A DNA stretch of 64,000 nucleotides from Spiroplasma chinense (GCF_008086545.1 NZ_CP043026.1:310001-374000), one strand, 5' to 3'. Counted from the first letter of the stretch, positions 37,882 to 49,106 are shown. The notes: a model not told the origin generated them from the letters alone. Made by a program: numbers and translations.

Positions 37882-38702
37882 TGTCAAAAATAAAGCTAGT
37901 AGCTTTGGATATGGATGGAACAGCATATGCAGGTCTTGGACAATATGTTGAAGAAAACATAGAACCTATAAACCAAGCAATTAAACAAGGTGTAAAAGTT
38001 GTATTTGTAACAGGAAGACCAGTTCACGCAAAATACAATAGATTTGATGTCTATGATTTTGATAAAAATGAAGCTCTTGTTGCAGGTTTTAATGGTGCTT
38101 TAATTTACAATTGAGCAAACAACCAAGTTGTAGAGGCAAATCCAATACCAAGTAAAATTGTAAAAGAAGCGTTTGAAATTCTAAAAGAAGAAAAATATAG
38201 TGAAGTTGAAGTTTGAGGTTATGCTAAAAGCTTTGATTATTCATATATAAATAAACCTTTAGAAAGTTCAATGTATCTATCTCATGAAGGTGAGTTTTTT
38301 CATAAAGAAGTAGTTTTATTTGATAATGTAAAAGAAGTCGAAGATTGTTATAAATTAATAATGTTCAATGTAAATAGAGAACTTGTTGAAAGAATTAAAT
38401 TATTGGGATTGGAAGTTGCTTGAAACGAAGGAATTCATGCAGCCGAAATCAACTTGAAAGGAATCAATAAAGCTTATGCTTTAAAATTCCTTTCAAAACA
38501 TTATTCAATAGATGCATCAGAAATGATGTCTATGGGTGATGGGTCAAATGATATACCAATGCTTGAATATGCAGGGTTATCAATTGCAACAGCAAATGCC
38601 ACTGATGTGGTAAAAGAATGTGCTAAAGAGGTATCTCAATACACAAATCTTGAAGGTGCTGTTGCAAAAGCTATTAAAAAATACGTATTAGGAGAGAATT
38701 AA
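37881..38702 (+). CDS. Cof-type HAD sugar-phosphate phosphatase
   Basis: A 273-residue HAD hydrolase of the Cof/YidA subfamily (type IIB cap). Motif I is LVALDMDGTAY with the nucleophile Asp, motif II is VFVTGRP, motif III is the Lys in the KGINKAYAL segment, and motif IV is MSMGDGSNDIPML. Such enzymes dephosphorylate sugar phosphates, FMN or pyridoxal phosphate; the substrate cannot be told from sequence. It lies between tpiA and gpmI, overlapping the former by one base. Confidence 0.9.
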
Positions 38703-38704
38703 TT

Positions 38705-40291
38705 ATGAAAGCAAAAAAACCAGTAGTTTTAGCTATTTTAGATGGTTGAGGACTTGCAGAACCTGGTAAAGGAAATGCAGTAATCGAAGCCAACATGGAG
38801 TTTGTTGAAAGTCTAAAAAAAGAATACCCATGAGTTAGTGCTCATGCAAGTGGTGAATGAGTAGGTTTACCAGAAGGACAAATGGGAAATTCAGAAGTAG
38901 GACATATTCACTTGGGTGCTGGAAGAATTAAATATGAATCATTATCTTTAATTAATAAAGCAATTAAAGATGGAGATTTTGAAAGTAATTCAACAATTCA
39001 AGCTGCAATTGAAAATTGCAAAAAAAACAATAGTGCATTCCATATTATGGGGTTATTCTCTGATGGTGGAGTTCACTCACATATGTTACATATGTTTGCA
39101 ACTTTTGAAGCAGCAGCAAAAGCTGGATTAAAAGAAATCTACTTCCATTTATTTACAGATGGAAGAGACACAAAACCAACAGTTGCTTTAAATTACTTAA
39201 GTGATTTAAATAAATTAATTGAAAAATATGGAGTTGGACAAGTTGCTTCAATTTCAGGAAGATTCTACTCAATGGATCGTGATAAAAGAATGGAAAGAAT
39301 TGCAGAAGGGTATGCTTCACTAGTTGATAGAACTTGTGAAAATTCATTTACTGACCCTGCAGCTTACATTCAATCACAATATGATGCTGGAAAAGATGAC
39401 GAAGGAATTTTACCAGCATACAATTCAACAGTTGAAAATGGATTTATTAAAGCTAATGATTCTGTTGTATTTGCAAACTTTAGACCTGATAGAGCAATCC
39501 AAATGGCAAGTGCTTTAACAAATAAAGAATATATGGCATGAACAGATCCTGCTTTTGCTAACCTAACTTTCTTAGGAGATAAAATTTTCTTTGTATCAAT
39601 GATGGAATACTCAGCATCAGTTAAATCAAGTCACATAGCATTTAAAGCTATTGAAGTTGTAAATGGTTTAGGTGAATGATTAAGTAAAAAAGGTTACAAA
39701 CAATTAAGAATTGCAGAAACTGAAAAAATTGCACACGTTACTTTCTTCTTTGATGGTGGAAAAGACTACTTTAAAAATGGTCTAGCAACTCCAGAAGAAA
39801 TTAAATTAGATGGAGCATCAATTAACTTGATCTCATCTCCAAAAGTTGCAACTTATGACTTAAAACCAGAAATGTCTGCTATTGAAATTACAGATAAATT
39901 AGTTGAACAAATTAAATCAAATGAATTTGATGTAATTGTTTTAAACTATGCAAACTGTGATATGGTAGGACATACTGGAATGTTAGATGCAGCAATTACA
40001 GCTGTTAAAACATTAGACGGACAGTTAAAAAGAGTTTATGAAGCAACTCAAGAAACTGGAGCTGTTATGATTATTACTGCAGATCACGGAAATGCAGAAG
40101 TTATGATTGATGGAGAAGGTGGACCAAACAAAAAACATACAAGTCAACCTGTTCCAATCATAGTAACTGATAAATCATTAGAGTTAAGAACTGAAAATCC
40201 TGCAATAGCTGATGTTGCACCAACAATCTTAGAGATTATTGGAGAAGAAATTCCAGCAGAAATGACTCAACCAAGTTTAATCAAAAAGTAG
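38705..40291 (+). CDS. gpmI: 2,3-bisphosphoglycerate-independent phosphoglycerate mutase
   Basis: 528 residues; interconverts 3- and 2-phosphoglycerate using manganese. It has the N-terminal metal site VLAILDGWGL, the phosphoserine motif GQMGNSEVGHIHLGAGR, HLFTDGRDTKP, NFRPDRAIQ, and the C-terminal metal sites NCDMVGHTG and TADHGNAE. The start is two bases after the HAD gene stop, and the ribosome site GGAGA lies in that gene. Five or more TGA Trp codons. Confidence 0.97.
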
Positions 40292-40306
40292 TTAACACTA
40301 CTTTTT
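40283..40306 (+). terminator. Terminator of the tpiA-HAD-gpmI operon
   Basis: A 9-bp stem (AAAAAGTAG with CTACTTTTT), 6-nt loop and T-run, overlapping the gpmI stop. Confidence 0.85.
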
Positions 40307-40326
40307 TTTATTTCTAAATTAAATAT

Positions 40327-40353
40327 AAAAAACTAGGCATAGCCCAGTTTTTT
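40327..40353 (-). terminator. Terminator of the flavin reductase gene
   Basis: A 12-bp stem with one mismatch (40327-40338 with 40342-40353) at the minus-strand gene end, followed on that strand by an A/T-rich tail. Confidence 0.75.
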
Positions 40354-41338
40354 ATCATCCATTGTTTGGAACTTTTCTATTATTAACTGTTTTTTCTATA
40401 TTTATAACAGAGTGCATTGCTTCAAAAAAACATGAAACTAAATTTCTTAATTTAGTTTCATATCAACAACAATCTCCTGCAGCATAAATTCCTTTTACTG
40501 ATGTTGACATTTCTTCGTTTATTATAATTTTGTTCATTTTATTGAATTCTAATTCTAAATTATCAAACTTTTCTTTTTTTATAGTTACTCCAAATTGAAC
40601 TAAAGCAAGGTCAAAATCGACAATCACTTCTTCTTTTGTGGTCATATTAATTAATTTTAAAGATTTTGCTATATTATCTTGTTCACTTGAAATTGAATCA
40701 AAACCATAAGGAGTTAAAAGTTCAATACCCAGTTCTTTTGCAGCTTCTAAACTTCCAGGTTTTGCTCTAAATTCATCTCTTCTATGAATTATCTTTACAG
40801 ATTTACTTCTTTTTGCAAGTTCTAAAGCTCAATCTAATGCAGAATCTCCACCACCAAAAATTAACACATCTTTATCTATAAAGGTATTTAAATCTTTGAT
40901 TGTGTAAATTATATTGTCATAATCTTTTGGAGTTAATTTAATTGGACTATTTACTCCAACACCATCAGTTATCAAAATTCTTTTGTAATTCTGAACTGAA
41001 CCATCTGAAAAAGTCACTTTAAATCAATTTTCAAAGTCTTCTTTTCTTTCTTCTGGTTCAATCTTTTGTAAATCAACAACTCTAGTTTCTGCTTTAAAGT
41101 TTATTTTTTCTTCATCAATTTTAATAGCTTTATACATTTGTTCAATAACTTCGGTACCTTTTAAACTTACAATTGCAGGTAAATTTAATACTGTTTTTTC
41201 TGGATAAATATTTAAAACTTGACCCCCATACGTTGTATTTGCCTCAACTACAGTTCCTGTTAAGTTAAGATCTGATGCCATTTTTCACGCATACAACCCA
41301 GCAGGACCGCTACCAATAATTAAAATATCTTTTGTCAT
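40352..41338 (-). CDS. Ferredoxin/flavodoxin--NADP reductase, thioredoxin-reductase-like (YumC type)
   Basis: A 328-residue FAD/NAD(P) enzyme. The FAD site is IIGSGPAGLYAW, then GGQVLNIYPEKTVLNLPAI, the NADPH site LIFGGGDSALDWAL with IIHRRDEFRA, and IYAAGDCCWYE at the end. It lacks the CxxC pair of thioredoxin reductase, and its motifs resemble Bacillus YumC, so I call it a ferredoxin/flavodoxin reductase-type enzyme. Annotation as thioredoxin reductase would be a mistake on these grounds. AGGAG precedes the ATG. Confidence 0.85.
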
Positions 41339-41398
41339 TTTATTGTCACTCCTACGCAAAAAATTATATCATATATATATGAATAGGAACCTTGATAT

Positions 41399-41809
41399 AT
41401 GATAAGAATAGAATCAATTGAACAACTTGAAAAAATTTGCCAGCAAATACTGCAAGAATGCAAAGAAAATGTTTGCTTATTATTGTCTGGTGATTTAGGA
41501 GCTGGAAAAACTACTTTTACAAAACATTTATTAAAATGTATGGGTGTTAAAGAAGTTGTAAACTCACCAACTTTTGTAATATTAAATCAATATCAAGCAC
41601 ACGATTTATTAATAAATCACATGGATGCATACAGACTTGAAAATAATGAAGAAGTTGAACTTTACACAGAAAATTTTTATGGAGCATTTAATATTATTGA
41701 ATGAAGTGAAAATTTAAATTTTGATTATGAAAAAGATTTTAAAGTGATAAAAATAACAATTAAACTAATTGACGAACAAATTAGAGAGTTTGAAATAGAG
41801 GGAATTTAA
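41399..41809 (+). CDS. tsaE: tRNA t6A biosynthesis ATPase TsaE
   Basis: 136 residues. The P-loop GDLGAGKTTFTK is at about 31-42, and SPTFVILNQY with HMDAYRL follow as in the family. With TsaB, TsaC and TsaD it makes threonylcarbamoyladenosine at position 37 of ANN-reading tRNAs. tsaB follows after one base. I see no strong ribosome site (GGAACC about 10 nt upstream). Confidence 0.93.
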
Positions 41810-41810
41810 G

Positions 41811-42377
41811 ATGAATTTATTTATAGATACAACAAATAATAATTTAATTTTAATATTGGAAAATAAAAACCAAATAATAGATTCAGTTTATAAAACAAAT
41901 CAAATGAGAATTAGTGATATTGTAATGGATGAGCTAAAAAATATGTTAGATAAAAATAACTTGAAAATAAAAGAAATTGACAGTGTTTATTGTTCAAATG
42001 GACCTGGAAGTTACACTGGAGTTAGGGTTGGAATAACAATTGCTAAGACTTTAAAAATTTTAAATCCTTCTTTAAAAGTATTTACATTATCATCCCTTGC
42101 TTTTCAAGCAGGAAATGATAATGTAATAAGTTTACTTGATGCAAAAGGTAAAAAATTTTACATAGGAATTTATGAGAGTGGAGTTTGTAAAATAGCAGAC
42201 CAACTTATACCAGAGGATTATCTAGAGGAATTTAAGGACCAATTTGGTGATTTTGAAATAAGAAGTGATTATAAAGATATTGATTACATAAATAATTACC
42301 TAAGTTTAAAAGAAAAATTTGAATTAAATGATGATGTTGAAAAAATTGAACCAATTTATATAAAAAATTTTATTTAA
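41811..42377 (+). CDS. tsaB: tRNA t6A biosynthesis protein TsaB
   Basis: 188 residues of the TsaB/YeaZ ASKHA fold. It has FIDTTNNNLILIL at the N-terminus, the signature CSNGPGSYTGVRVGITIAKTL, and LLDAKGKKFYIGIYE. It is the partner protein of TsaD. It lies directly after tsaE, with GAGGGA in the end of tsaE as ribosome site. It is shorter than the about 230 residues of larger bacteria, as common in mollicutes. Confidence 0.93.
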   Translation: MNLFIDTTNNNLILILENKNQIIDSVYKTNQMRISDIVMDELKNMLDKNNLKIKEIDSVYCSNGPGSYTGVRVGITIAKTLKILNPSLKVFTLSSLAFQAGNDNVISLLDAKGKKFYIGIYESGVCKIADQLIPEDYLEEFKDQFGDFEIRSDYKDIDYINNYLSLKEKFELNDDVEKIEPIYIKNFI

Positions 42378-42414
42378 AATTTTTTTTGTGTATAATGTAA
42401 AAAAAGGTGAAATT

Positions 42415-43071
42415 ATGGAAATAAACAAAAAAGCTATAAAACAGGCAGATAAAAAGTTTAAAAACGAAAATGTCTACAGAAGTTTTATTAAAAAGATGAT
42501 TATCTTTTTCTTTTTTGTATGTTTAATTTCATTAAGTGATAAAAATTCATTAAGAAATGTAATTTGTATTTATTTAGCTTTTTCTTCATATTTATTGATG
42601 AAAAAGTTGTTTATCTTTAAACAAGATATATTAAACGAAGTAGAAATTCAAAGAATGAGAATTGTTTTTATTAAAAAAATATTTGTTTTCTTATTTTATT
42701 CAATGGTTTTATATATATTACCAGCATGAATCTTTACTTTCCTTTATAGTGATGAACTTTGATTAACAAACCATATTTTTTCTATACAATTTTCAGCAAT
42801 GTGAGCTGTTATCTTATTTACTTTCTTGATTGTTGATGGTTTGAGTAAGATTAAAAATATCATAAACATTGATGTTCTTGCGCTTATAAAAACTGTATTA
42901 ATGAAAGTTTTTATCGTTTCAACATTAATTGAAAAAATCAAAAGACTATTTTTCTTGTTAATTGAAAAAATAGTCAAAAAACTTGAACTCAAGAACAAGG
43001 AAATTTTCACGTACAAAAATACGCAAAAGTTAAAAATACATAAAAGATCTATCGAGGTTATTGGCTTCTAA
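42415..43071 (+). CDS. Membrane protein of unknown function
   Basis: 218 residues. There are four probable membrane segments at about 24-40, 43-62, 84-105 and 125-142, then a long Lys-rich helical C-terminus with many Ile/Leu, likely amphipathic and cytoplasmic. It has its own TATAAT at 42391-42396 and AAAAGGTG ribosome site. It lies 50 bp before an ABC exporter gene and may be co-transcribed with it. I do not recognise the family. Confidence 0.75.
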
Positions 43072-43120
43072 TATTTGGTTAAAAATTTAATTTTTACTAG
43101 ATATTAGGAGGATTTTTGAC

Positions 43121-45076
43121 ATGCAAAAAAGTAAAAACGAATTTAATAAATTAAAAAGTAACACAATAGGTAAATTATATTTAAGAGGGTTGAAAGAACA
43201 TTGAATTCTTGCAACTATAATGTTTATTTTTATGGCTTTAGTAGCCTACTGTACTGTATTTAATATTAGAATTGCACAACAACTTGTAATATTGTTGTCA
43301 GCAAAAAACATGTATTCATTATTAACAAATGATAATCAAATTATGGATAAAGTTATGGGAGAACTTGTTGGAGAAGGAACAACAATGGATTTAAGTGGTC
43401 TGTTAGAAGACCCACAAAAAGTATCTAATGTATTTTCAATGATGGGATTAGAAGGAGTTATTGTAAAAAATAATCAACTATATACAAAAATGTTTATGTT
43501 TGAATTTACAATTAACCAATGAATTTATTATTTAATAGGTAACATCTTATTCATAGTGGTAGCAATGTATATTGCATATCTTGCAAATGGGTTTATTGCT
43601 CAATATCAAGAAACTGCATTAAGACAAAATGTTGTAAAAAGTATTTTAGAACAAGACATTCATTTCTTTAAAGAAAATAAAACTGGAAACATAATTTCAA
43701 GTGTTGTTAAAGATGTTCAAGTAATTGGAGATCAATTAAAAGTTGCACCAATCATTGTAATTTATATTTTTGGAAGTTCATTTGGAGCATTAGGTTTCTT
43801 AACATTCTTGGATTGAAAAATTTCTTTATCAACTTTTGCGTTAATAGCTGGAGTAATAGTAATTTCTGTAATAGTAATTTTTGCAATTAGAAAACCAGTT
43901 GCAAATACTGCAAAAATTGAAAGAAATTTAAATAATGACGTTAATGAAAAAATACAAACAGTAAGATTGGTTAAATCTACTGGAACTTGAAATGAAGAAA
44001 AAAGTGCATTTATTGATAGATATCAAAAATTAGATAAATCAAAAAGATTAAGTATTTCACTTACTACCATGATTGCAGCGTTATTAATTGGTGGTATTGG
44101 AAGCTTCACATTAGCTTCAATTATATTTGGACAATTTATTTATAGTGGAGAATCTTTAAAAATTTTAATTATCTTTAGTACATTTACAGCTGGGGTTTTT
44201 GTTATGGTAACTCCTTTGTTTCAATTAAAAGAAATTTTAGAAAAAGTAAATGCTGCAAATCAATCATTAAAAAACATAGACCATATTTTAAATTCAAATT
44301 CTGTTATTGATGTTGATAAAGACAGAAAAATTGATAATTTTGAAGGACAAATTGAATTTAGAAATGTAGACTTTTCATATCCTGATGAAAGTGACAAAAA
44401 AGTTATTTCAAATATAAATCTAAGATTTGAAAAAAATAAAAAATATGCATTTGTTGGTCCCAGTGGTTGTGGAAAATCTACAATTGCTAAATTATTATTG
44501 AGATTTTATGATGTATCAAATGGTGAATTGATCTTAAATGGAAATACAAATATTAAAGATATTGATTTAAAATCTTGATTAGCAAATGTTGGTTATGTAG
44601 ACCAAGAACCACAAATTATAAGTGGTACATTTACTGAAAACATAACTTATGGAGTTGAAAATTGAAGTATGGATGAAGTTTATAGAGCAGCTAAAAAAGC
44701 TAGAATTCATGATTTGATTATGAATTCTAGCGAAGGTTACAATACTGTATTATTTGAATCTGGAAGTCAATTATCTGGAGGGCAAAAACAACGTCTTGTG
44801 ATTGCAAGAATGTTCTTAAAAAATCCAAAACTACTTATTTTAGATGAAGCTACAAGTGCTTTAGATAACTTAGTAGAAGCTGAAATTCAATCTGAATTAG
44901 AAAAACTAATGGTAGGAAGAACAACTATTTCAATTGCCCATAGATTAAGTACAATCAAGGACTTTGATAAAATATTTGTTTTAGAACCAAATAAAGGAAT
45001 TACAGATTGTGGAACTTTTGATCAATTAGTTTCAAAAACAGGAATATTTAAGACTTTATTTGAATTATCAAATTAA
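43121..45076 (+). CDS. ABC exporter half-transporter (MsbA/LmrA type)
   Basis: 651 residues: a six-segment exporter membrane domain (about 20-390) followed by an ATPase domain. The ATPase has GPSGCGKST, Q-loop YVDQEPQ, signature QLSGGQKQRL, Walker B LLILDEATSALD and H-loop AHRLS. A loop of about 60 residues between the first two membrane segments (Gly/Asp-rich, with VGEGTTMDLSGLLEDP) is larger than usual. Such proteins act as homo- or heterodimers exporting lipids, drugs or peptides; no partner half lies next to it. AGGAGGA precedes the ATG. Confidence 0.9.
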
Positions 45077-45120
45077 AGTTAATAAAATTAAAAAAATTAT
45101 AATAAATAGGCATTTTTTGT

Positions 45121-45126
45121 TATAAT
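45121..45126 (+). promoter_or_regulatory. Extended -10 promoter of tRNA-Ser
   Basis: TGTTATAAT provides a TGn-extended TATAAT ending 10 bases before the tRNA. No good -35 is visible. Confidence 0.65.
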
Positions 45127-45136
45127 TTTTTTGTAT

Positions 45137-45227
45137 GGATTGATACTCAAGTTGGTGAAGAGGGCACCCTGCTAAGGTGTTAGGCCGGGTAACTGGCGCG
45201 AGAGTTCGAGTCTCTCTCAATCCGCCA
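45137..45227 (+). tRNA. tRNA-Ser (anticodon GCU)
   Basis: A class II tRNA of 91 nt including encoded CCA. The acceptor stem GGATTGA pairs with TCAATCC, the anticodon loop CTGCTAA carries GCT at 45171-45173, there is a long variable arm (AGGCCGGGTAACTGGC region), and the T-loop is GTTCGAGTC. The discriminator base is G. It reads AGC and AGU codons. Confidence 0.95.
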
Positions 45228-45240
45228 TTAAAGAAACATA

Positions 45241-45262
45241 AACCAAGCATTTGCTTGGTTTT
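45241..45262 (+). terminator. Terminator after tRNA-Ser
   Basis: Stem AACCAAGC with GCTTGGTT followed by TTTTTTATTT, 14 bases beyond the tRNA end. Confidence 0.85.
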
Positions 45263-45336
45263 TTATTTATTTAATTTAAATCAAAAACATTTAAGTATAA
45301 TATAGATATATAAATTTTTTAGAAGGAGTGTATATT

Positions 45337-46041
45337 ATGGCAAAAACTATTGATAAAGAAATCGACTTAAAAGAAGAGGAACCCAAAAAAGGACTTTTTA
45401 AAAAAATCTTTTCTGGTAAAGTTGAACAAAAAAAAGTCCTTCAAATTATAAAAACAAAAAAAATAAAAAACCTATATTTTTATACAGATGTAAACAATGT
45501 TTTATTAATTTTAGAAAATGGAATACGTTTGGTTAAAGACCAAAAACTTAAAAAAGAAGAAGAATATGTTGTTTGAACTTATTTAGAAAACAACAACTCA
45601 GTTGGATTGGAATTTGACTCTTCTACGAGAGCTCATTTTTGAAAATGAGCAAGCGAAGCAAAAGTGGATGTTGAAAAAATTTCAATTATTGGAGTTAACC
45701 CTGATAAACTTGTTAAATTAACAAAAAAAGACTGAGCATTTGATGCTGTGGCAAACATTACATATATTTACGAAACAATTCCTGTAGAAGCAATTGACTT
45801 TATTATGATAAAAGATAAAGCTAACCTTAAAAGAATTGAAAGCTATGTTGATGCAAACGACATTGATATAGATGTTTTCTTTGGAGAATCTGGAAATATC
45901 AAACAAAAAGGTGAAGTTTCTGAACCGGTTAAAGAAGAGGTTGTTAAAAAAGAAAAACCATCTAAAAAACCTAATTTAGTAGAAGAAGTACAAGAAGAAG
46001 GTAAAAAGAAAACTAAAAAAGAAAAGGGAGATAAAAGATAA
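45337..46041 (+). CDS. Unknown protein with a DarT-like N-terminal segment
   Basis: 234 residues. After a Lys/Glu-rich start, residues about 40-110 read KKIKNLYFYTDVNNVLLI, then LENGIRLV, with VGLEFDSSTRAHFWKWA further on. This resembles the opening strand of DarT/DUF4433-type proteins, where a short N-terminal His-Thr motif and an ILENG turn bind NAD, but here the His is Tyr. The last 45 residues are a Lys/Glu tail. AGAAGGAG precedes the ATG, and the stop overlaps the proS start by one base, so the two are co-expressed. The relation to DarT is weak and function is unknown. Confidence 0.75.
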
Positions 46042-47465
46042 TGGCAAAGAACATGGAAAAAATCACATCTAGAGATGTTGATTTTGCTCAGTGATATACT
46101 GATGTTGTTAAAAATTCAGGACTTGTTGATTACGGTCCTGTAAAAGGTACAATGATATTTAAACCATATGGATATGCTATATGAGAAAATATTCAAAGTA
46201 TTTTAGACAAAGAATTTAAAAAAGTAGGAGTTACAAATGTGTACTTCCCACTTTTAATCCCTGCAAGTTTATTTAATAAAGAAAAAGAACATATTGACGG
46301 TTTTGCACCAGAACTTGCAACAGTTACAAAAGTTGGAGACAAACAACTTGGTGAAGACTTGTATATTAGACCAACAAGTGAAGTTTTAATTATTGAACAC
46401 TTTGCAAAAGAAATAAAATCTTACAGAGATATGCCTTTACTTTACAATCAATGAACAAATGTTATGAGATGAGAAAAAACTACAAGACCTTTTTTAAGAA
46501 GTAGTGAATTTTTGTGAAATGAAGGACATACAGTTCATTCAGATCCAAAAGAAGCAAAAGATTTAACTTTAAAAATGCTACAAATCTATAAAGATTTTGC
46601 AACAAATCACTTATTATTACCCGTAATTAGTGGTCAAAAAACAGAGAGAGAAAAATTTGCAGGAGCTCAAGAAACTTATACAATTGAAGCTTTAATGTAT
46701 GATGGCCAATCTCTACAATCTGGAACAAGTCATTATTTTGGAGATAATTTTGCAAAAGCCTTTAACGTAAAATTCCAAAACAAAAATCAACAAGAAGAAT
46801 TTGCATATACAACAAGTTGAGGACTTTCAACAAGATTGATCGGAGCAATTATTATGACTCATGCAGATGATCAAGGACTAGTTTTACCTTCATCAGTTGC
46901 ACCAGTTCAAATTCAAATAATTAACATCAATGATTCTGAAGAAGTAATTTCTACTTCAACTAACCTGTTTGATTCATTAATTGATGACTATAAAGTTTTT
47001 ATAGATAAATCAGATAAATCATTTGGATTTAAAATTTCTGAAGCTGAAATTAAAGGGGTACCAATCAGAATTGAAGTTGGACCAAGAGATTTAGCAAATG
47101 GAGTTGTTACAATTTCAAGAAGAGATATCAGATCAAAAGAACAAGTTAAACTTGAAAATGTAAAAGCTTATATTGATGAACAAATCAAAGAGTATGATAA
47201 AAACATTTATAAAATAGCTTTAAAAAATAGAGAAGAACGTACTTTTACTGCAAACACTTTAGAAGAATACAAAGCAGTTTTAGATAAAAAACTTGGTTTT
47301 GTATTAGTTCCTTTCTGTGGAGAGGTTTCTTGTGAAGATGATGTAAAAGAAAAAACTCAAACTAACTCTAGATGTATTCCTGATGGAATTAAACAAGAAA
47401 AATCTAAATGTTTTAATTGTGGAAAAGATTCAAACTACAAAGTTTACTTTGCAAAAGCATATTAG
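46041..47465 (+). CDS. proS: Prolyl-tRNA synthetase, archaeal/eukaryal-like short type
   Basis: 474 residues, class II. It has motif 1 with VYFPLLIPASLF, motif 2 [22 protein letters not shown], and motif 3 near WGLSTRLIGAIIMTH. There is no bacterial editing insertion (bacterial type is about 570). The anticodon domain and a C-terminal zinc-type end with GEVSCEDD and SKCFNCGKDSN follow. This type is normal for mollicutes. It overlaps the upstream gene by one base, and a strong terminator follows. Confidence 0.96.
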
Positions 47466-47470
47466 TAATA

Positions 47471-47502
47471 AAAAAATGGACAACAATTGTTGTCCATTTT
47501 TT
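47471..47502. terminator. Bidirectional terminator between proS and fic
   Basis: A perfect 32-bp palindrome (AAAAAATGGACAACAA with its complement) between convergent genes, T-rich on both exits. Confidence 0.92.
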
Positions 47503-47514
47503 TTGTTATTTAAA

Positions 47515-48606
47515 TTATCAATCTTTTCCTACAATAATATCGATAACTGGTTTAAATTCATAGTGTTTACTTTCTGGAACTTTTCGAATATCGTAACTAT
47601 TAACTAATTCGTCAAATATCATAACAAAAGTTTCATCTTCCATATCAGGGAATAAAGGTTTGATATTAAAGTAAACTCTAGAGAATGTAAAGATTGGATA
47701 TTTACAAATATAATCTAGAATTTTCTTTTTAAGTTCTCTGAAAGTCGCTATTTCTTCTTTTATAACGTCAGTTTTTAACTTGAAAACCATAGCATTTGCA
47801 GCTTCAAAAGTTTTAATATTTGCTTTTAATTGATAAATTAGTAAATCTAAAAAGAAAGCTATTCATTTTTGATAGTTAGAACTAAAATCAAGTTTAGCCA
47901 ATTCTTGATAATACAAGAATTGGTCGTGCAAAATTGCTTTTGATATGTAAAAATACGGTTTACTTGTTAATTGATATTTGTTAAGAACTAAATTAAATAA
48001 AATTCTACCAGTTCTTCCGTTTCCATCTGTAAAAGGGTGAACTTTTTCAAAATATGCATGAGTAATTGCACCACGCACTAAAGCTTCAAGAATAGCACTA
48101 CATCCTTTAAAAGGAGTTGGATCATTTAATCAATCAACAAATTCCTGCATATATTCTGCCACCAAATGAGCTGGAGGTGGAAAGTGATTTGCTATTTTTA
48201 CCTGTTTTATTCTTCAAACACCAGGATTTGCATTAATTGCATGAATAGACATCATGTTTTGAAATAAGTCTCTGTGTATTCCAAGAATCAAATCTTCACT
48301 AAAGGAATTAGTTTCTTTGATTTTTTCGTTTGCATTTTTTAGTGCATTAACATAGTTTGAAATTTTCTTACTAGTTGGTGTATCTTGCGCTAACAATTCA
48401 ACATCATTTGTATCAATTCCTTCAATCATATTTGAATGTCTTGCCTCATATTTTAGCAATTGCATTGATAAAAATTGAGTGTCAAATGGTGAATTGTTTA
48501 AAAAGTTATTATATTTCATAAAAAGCTGAATAATTTCTTGAGCTTTTCCTTCAAAAGATAACGGGTCAAATTTTACTTCGCTAATTTTATATAACTGATG
48601 AGCCAT
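47515..48606 (-). CDS. Fic-domain protein (probable AMP transferase)
   Basis: 363 residues. The Fic motif HPFTDGNGRTGR (residues 190-201) is complete, so transfer of AMP to a target hydroxyl is possible. An N-terminal SNMIEG (58-63) matches the inhibitory motif (S/T)xxxE(G/N) of Fic proteins that block themselves. The C-terminal 90 residues resemble a winged-helix end. There is no partner gene nearby, which fits the self-inhibited class. It is a single gene on the minus strand between proS and opp. Targets are unknown. Confidence 0.92.
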
Positions 48607-48749
48607 TTTTTACCTCGCATAATAAATAATTATAACATAAATTGTCCTTCATATATTGATGTTTCACATTTTTTTGAAAAAAAATGTCTTTTTTAACCCA
48701 GTGTTTATGGGGGTTTTTGGGGACTGGAAAAACTTATAGTGTAAATCCT

Positions 48750-48778
48750 TTGACATTAACCCTTATCTATTATACTAT
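48750..48778 (+). promoter_or_regulatory. Promoter of the small ORF/opp operon
   Basis: TTGACA (48750-48755) and TACTAT (48773-48778) are separated by 17 bp, the best -35/-10 pair I see in the window. The small ORF at 48801 starts 22 bases after the -10. Confidence 0.8.
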
Positions 48779-48800
48779 AAGGATGTTAAGTGAGGTAAGA

Positions 48801-49010
48801 ATGATGAAAAACGAAAGTACAACAAATGTAACAATTACAAACAATAGCAACACTACTAAATGTTCTATGTTTTTTGTTGCACCAAATTTAACAGATATTA
48901 TGTACAAAGCTATAAATGTTTTAACAAGCATGAATTTTGGCAATGGTCGAAAGATACACATAAATAAATGAAAATGTACTTTTAGTTTCAAAGATTGTTT
49001 ATATAATTAG
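48801..49010 (+). CDS. Short unknown protein at the head of the opp operon
   Basis: 69 residues, read through one TGA Trp codon. It is rich in Asn, Thr and Met/Phe at the start (NESTTNVTITNNSNTTKCSM), with three Cys in total and no clear signal or membrane segment. A good promoter and a GAGG ribosome site precede it. Two ATGs (48801, 48804) fit; the second has the better spacing. It is followed by a hairpin terminator before oppB, so it could be a leader peptide or a separate small gene. No family recognised. Confidence 0.55.
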
Positions 49011-49028
49011 AAGCTAATAAAATAATTT

Positions 49029-49076
49029 AAAAGTCTACAGTTTTGCTTATTATGTGTGAGCGATTTGTAGACTTTT
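49029..49076 (+). terminator. Terminator or attenuator before oppB
   Basis: An 11-bp stem (AAAAGTCTACA with TGTAGACTTTT), a 26-nt loop and a following T-run. It lies between the strong promoter at 48750 and oppB, with no second promoter obvious, so read-through would control opp expression. Confidence 0.78.
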
Positions 49077-49106
49077 TTATTGAAAGAAGAAAGGTTTAAT
49101 AATTGA

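Noticed and set aside
40352-41338. Thioredoxin reductase as name for the flavin enzyme
   Set aside because: The CxxC redox pair of TrxB is missing and the motifs resemble YumC-type ferredoxin/flavodoxin reductases.
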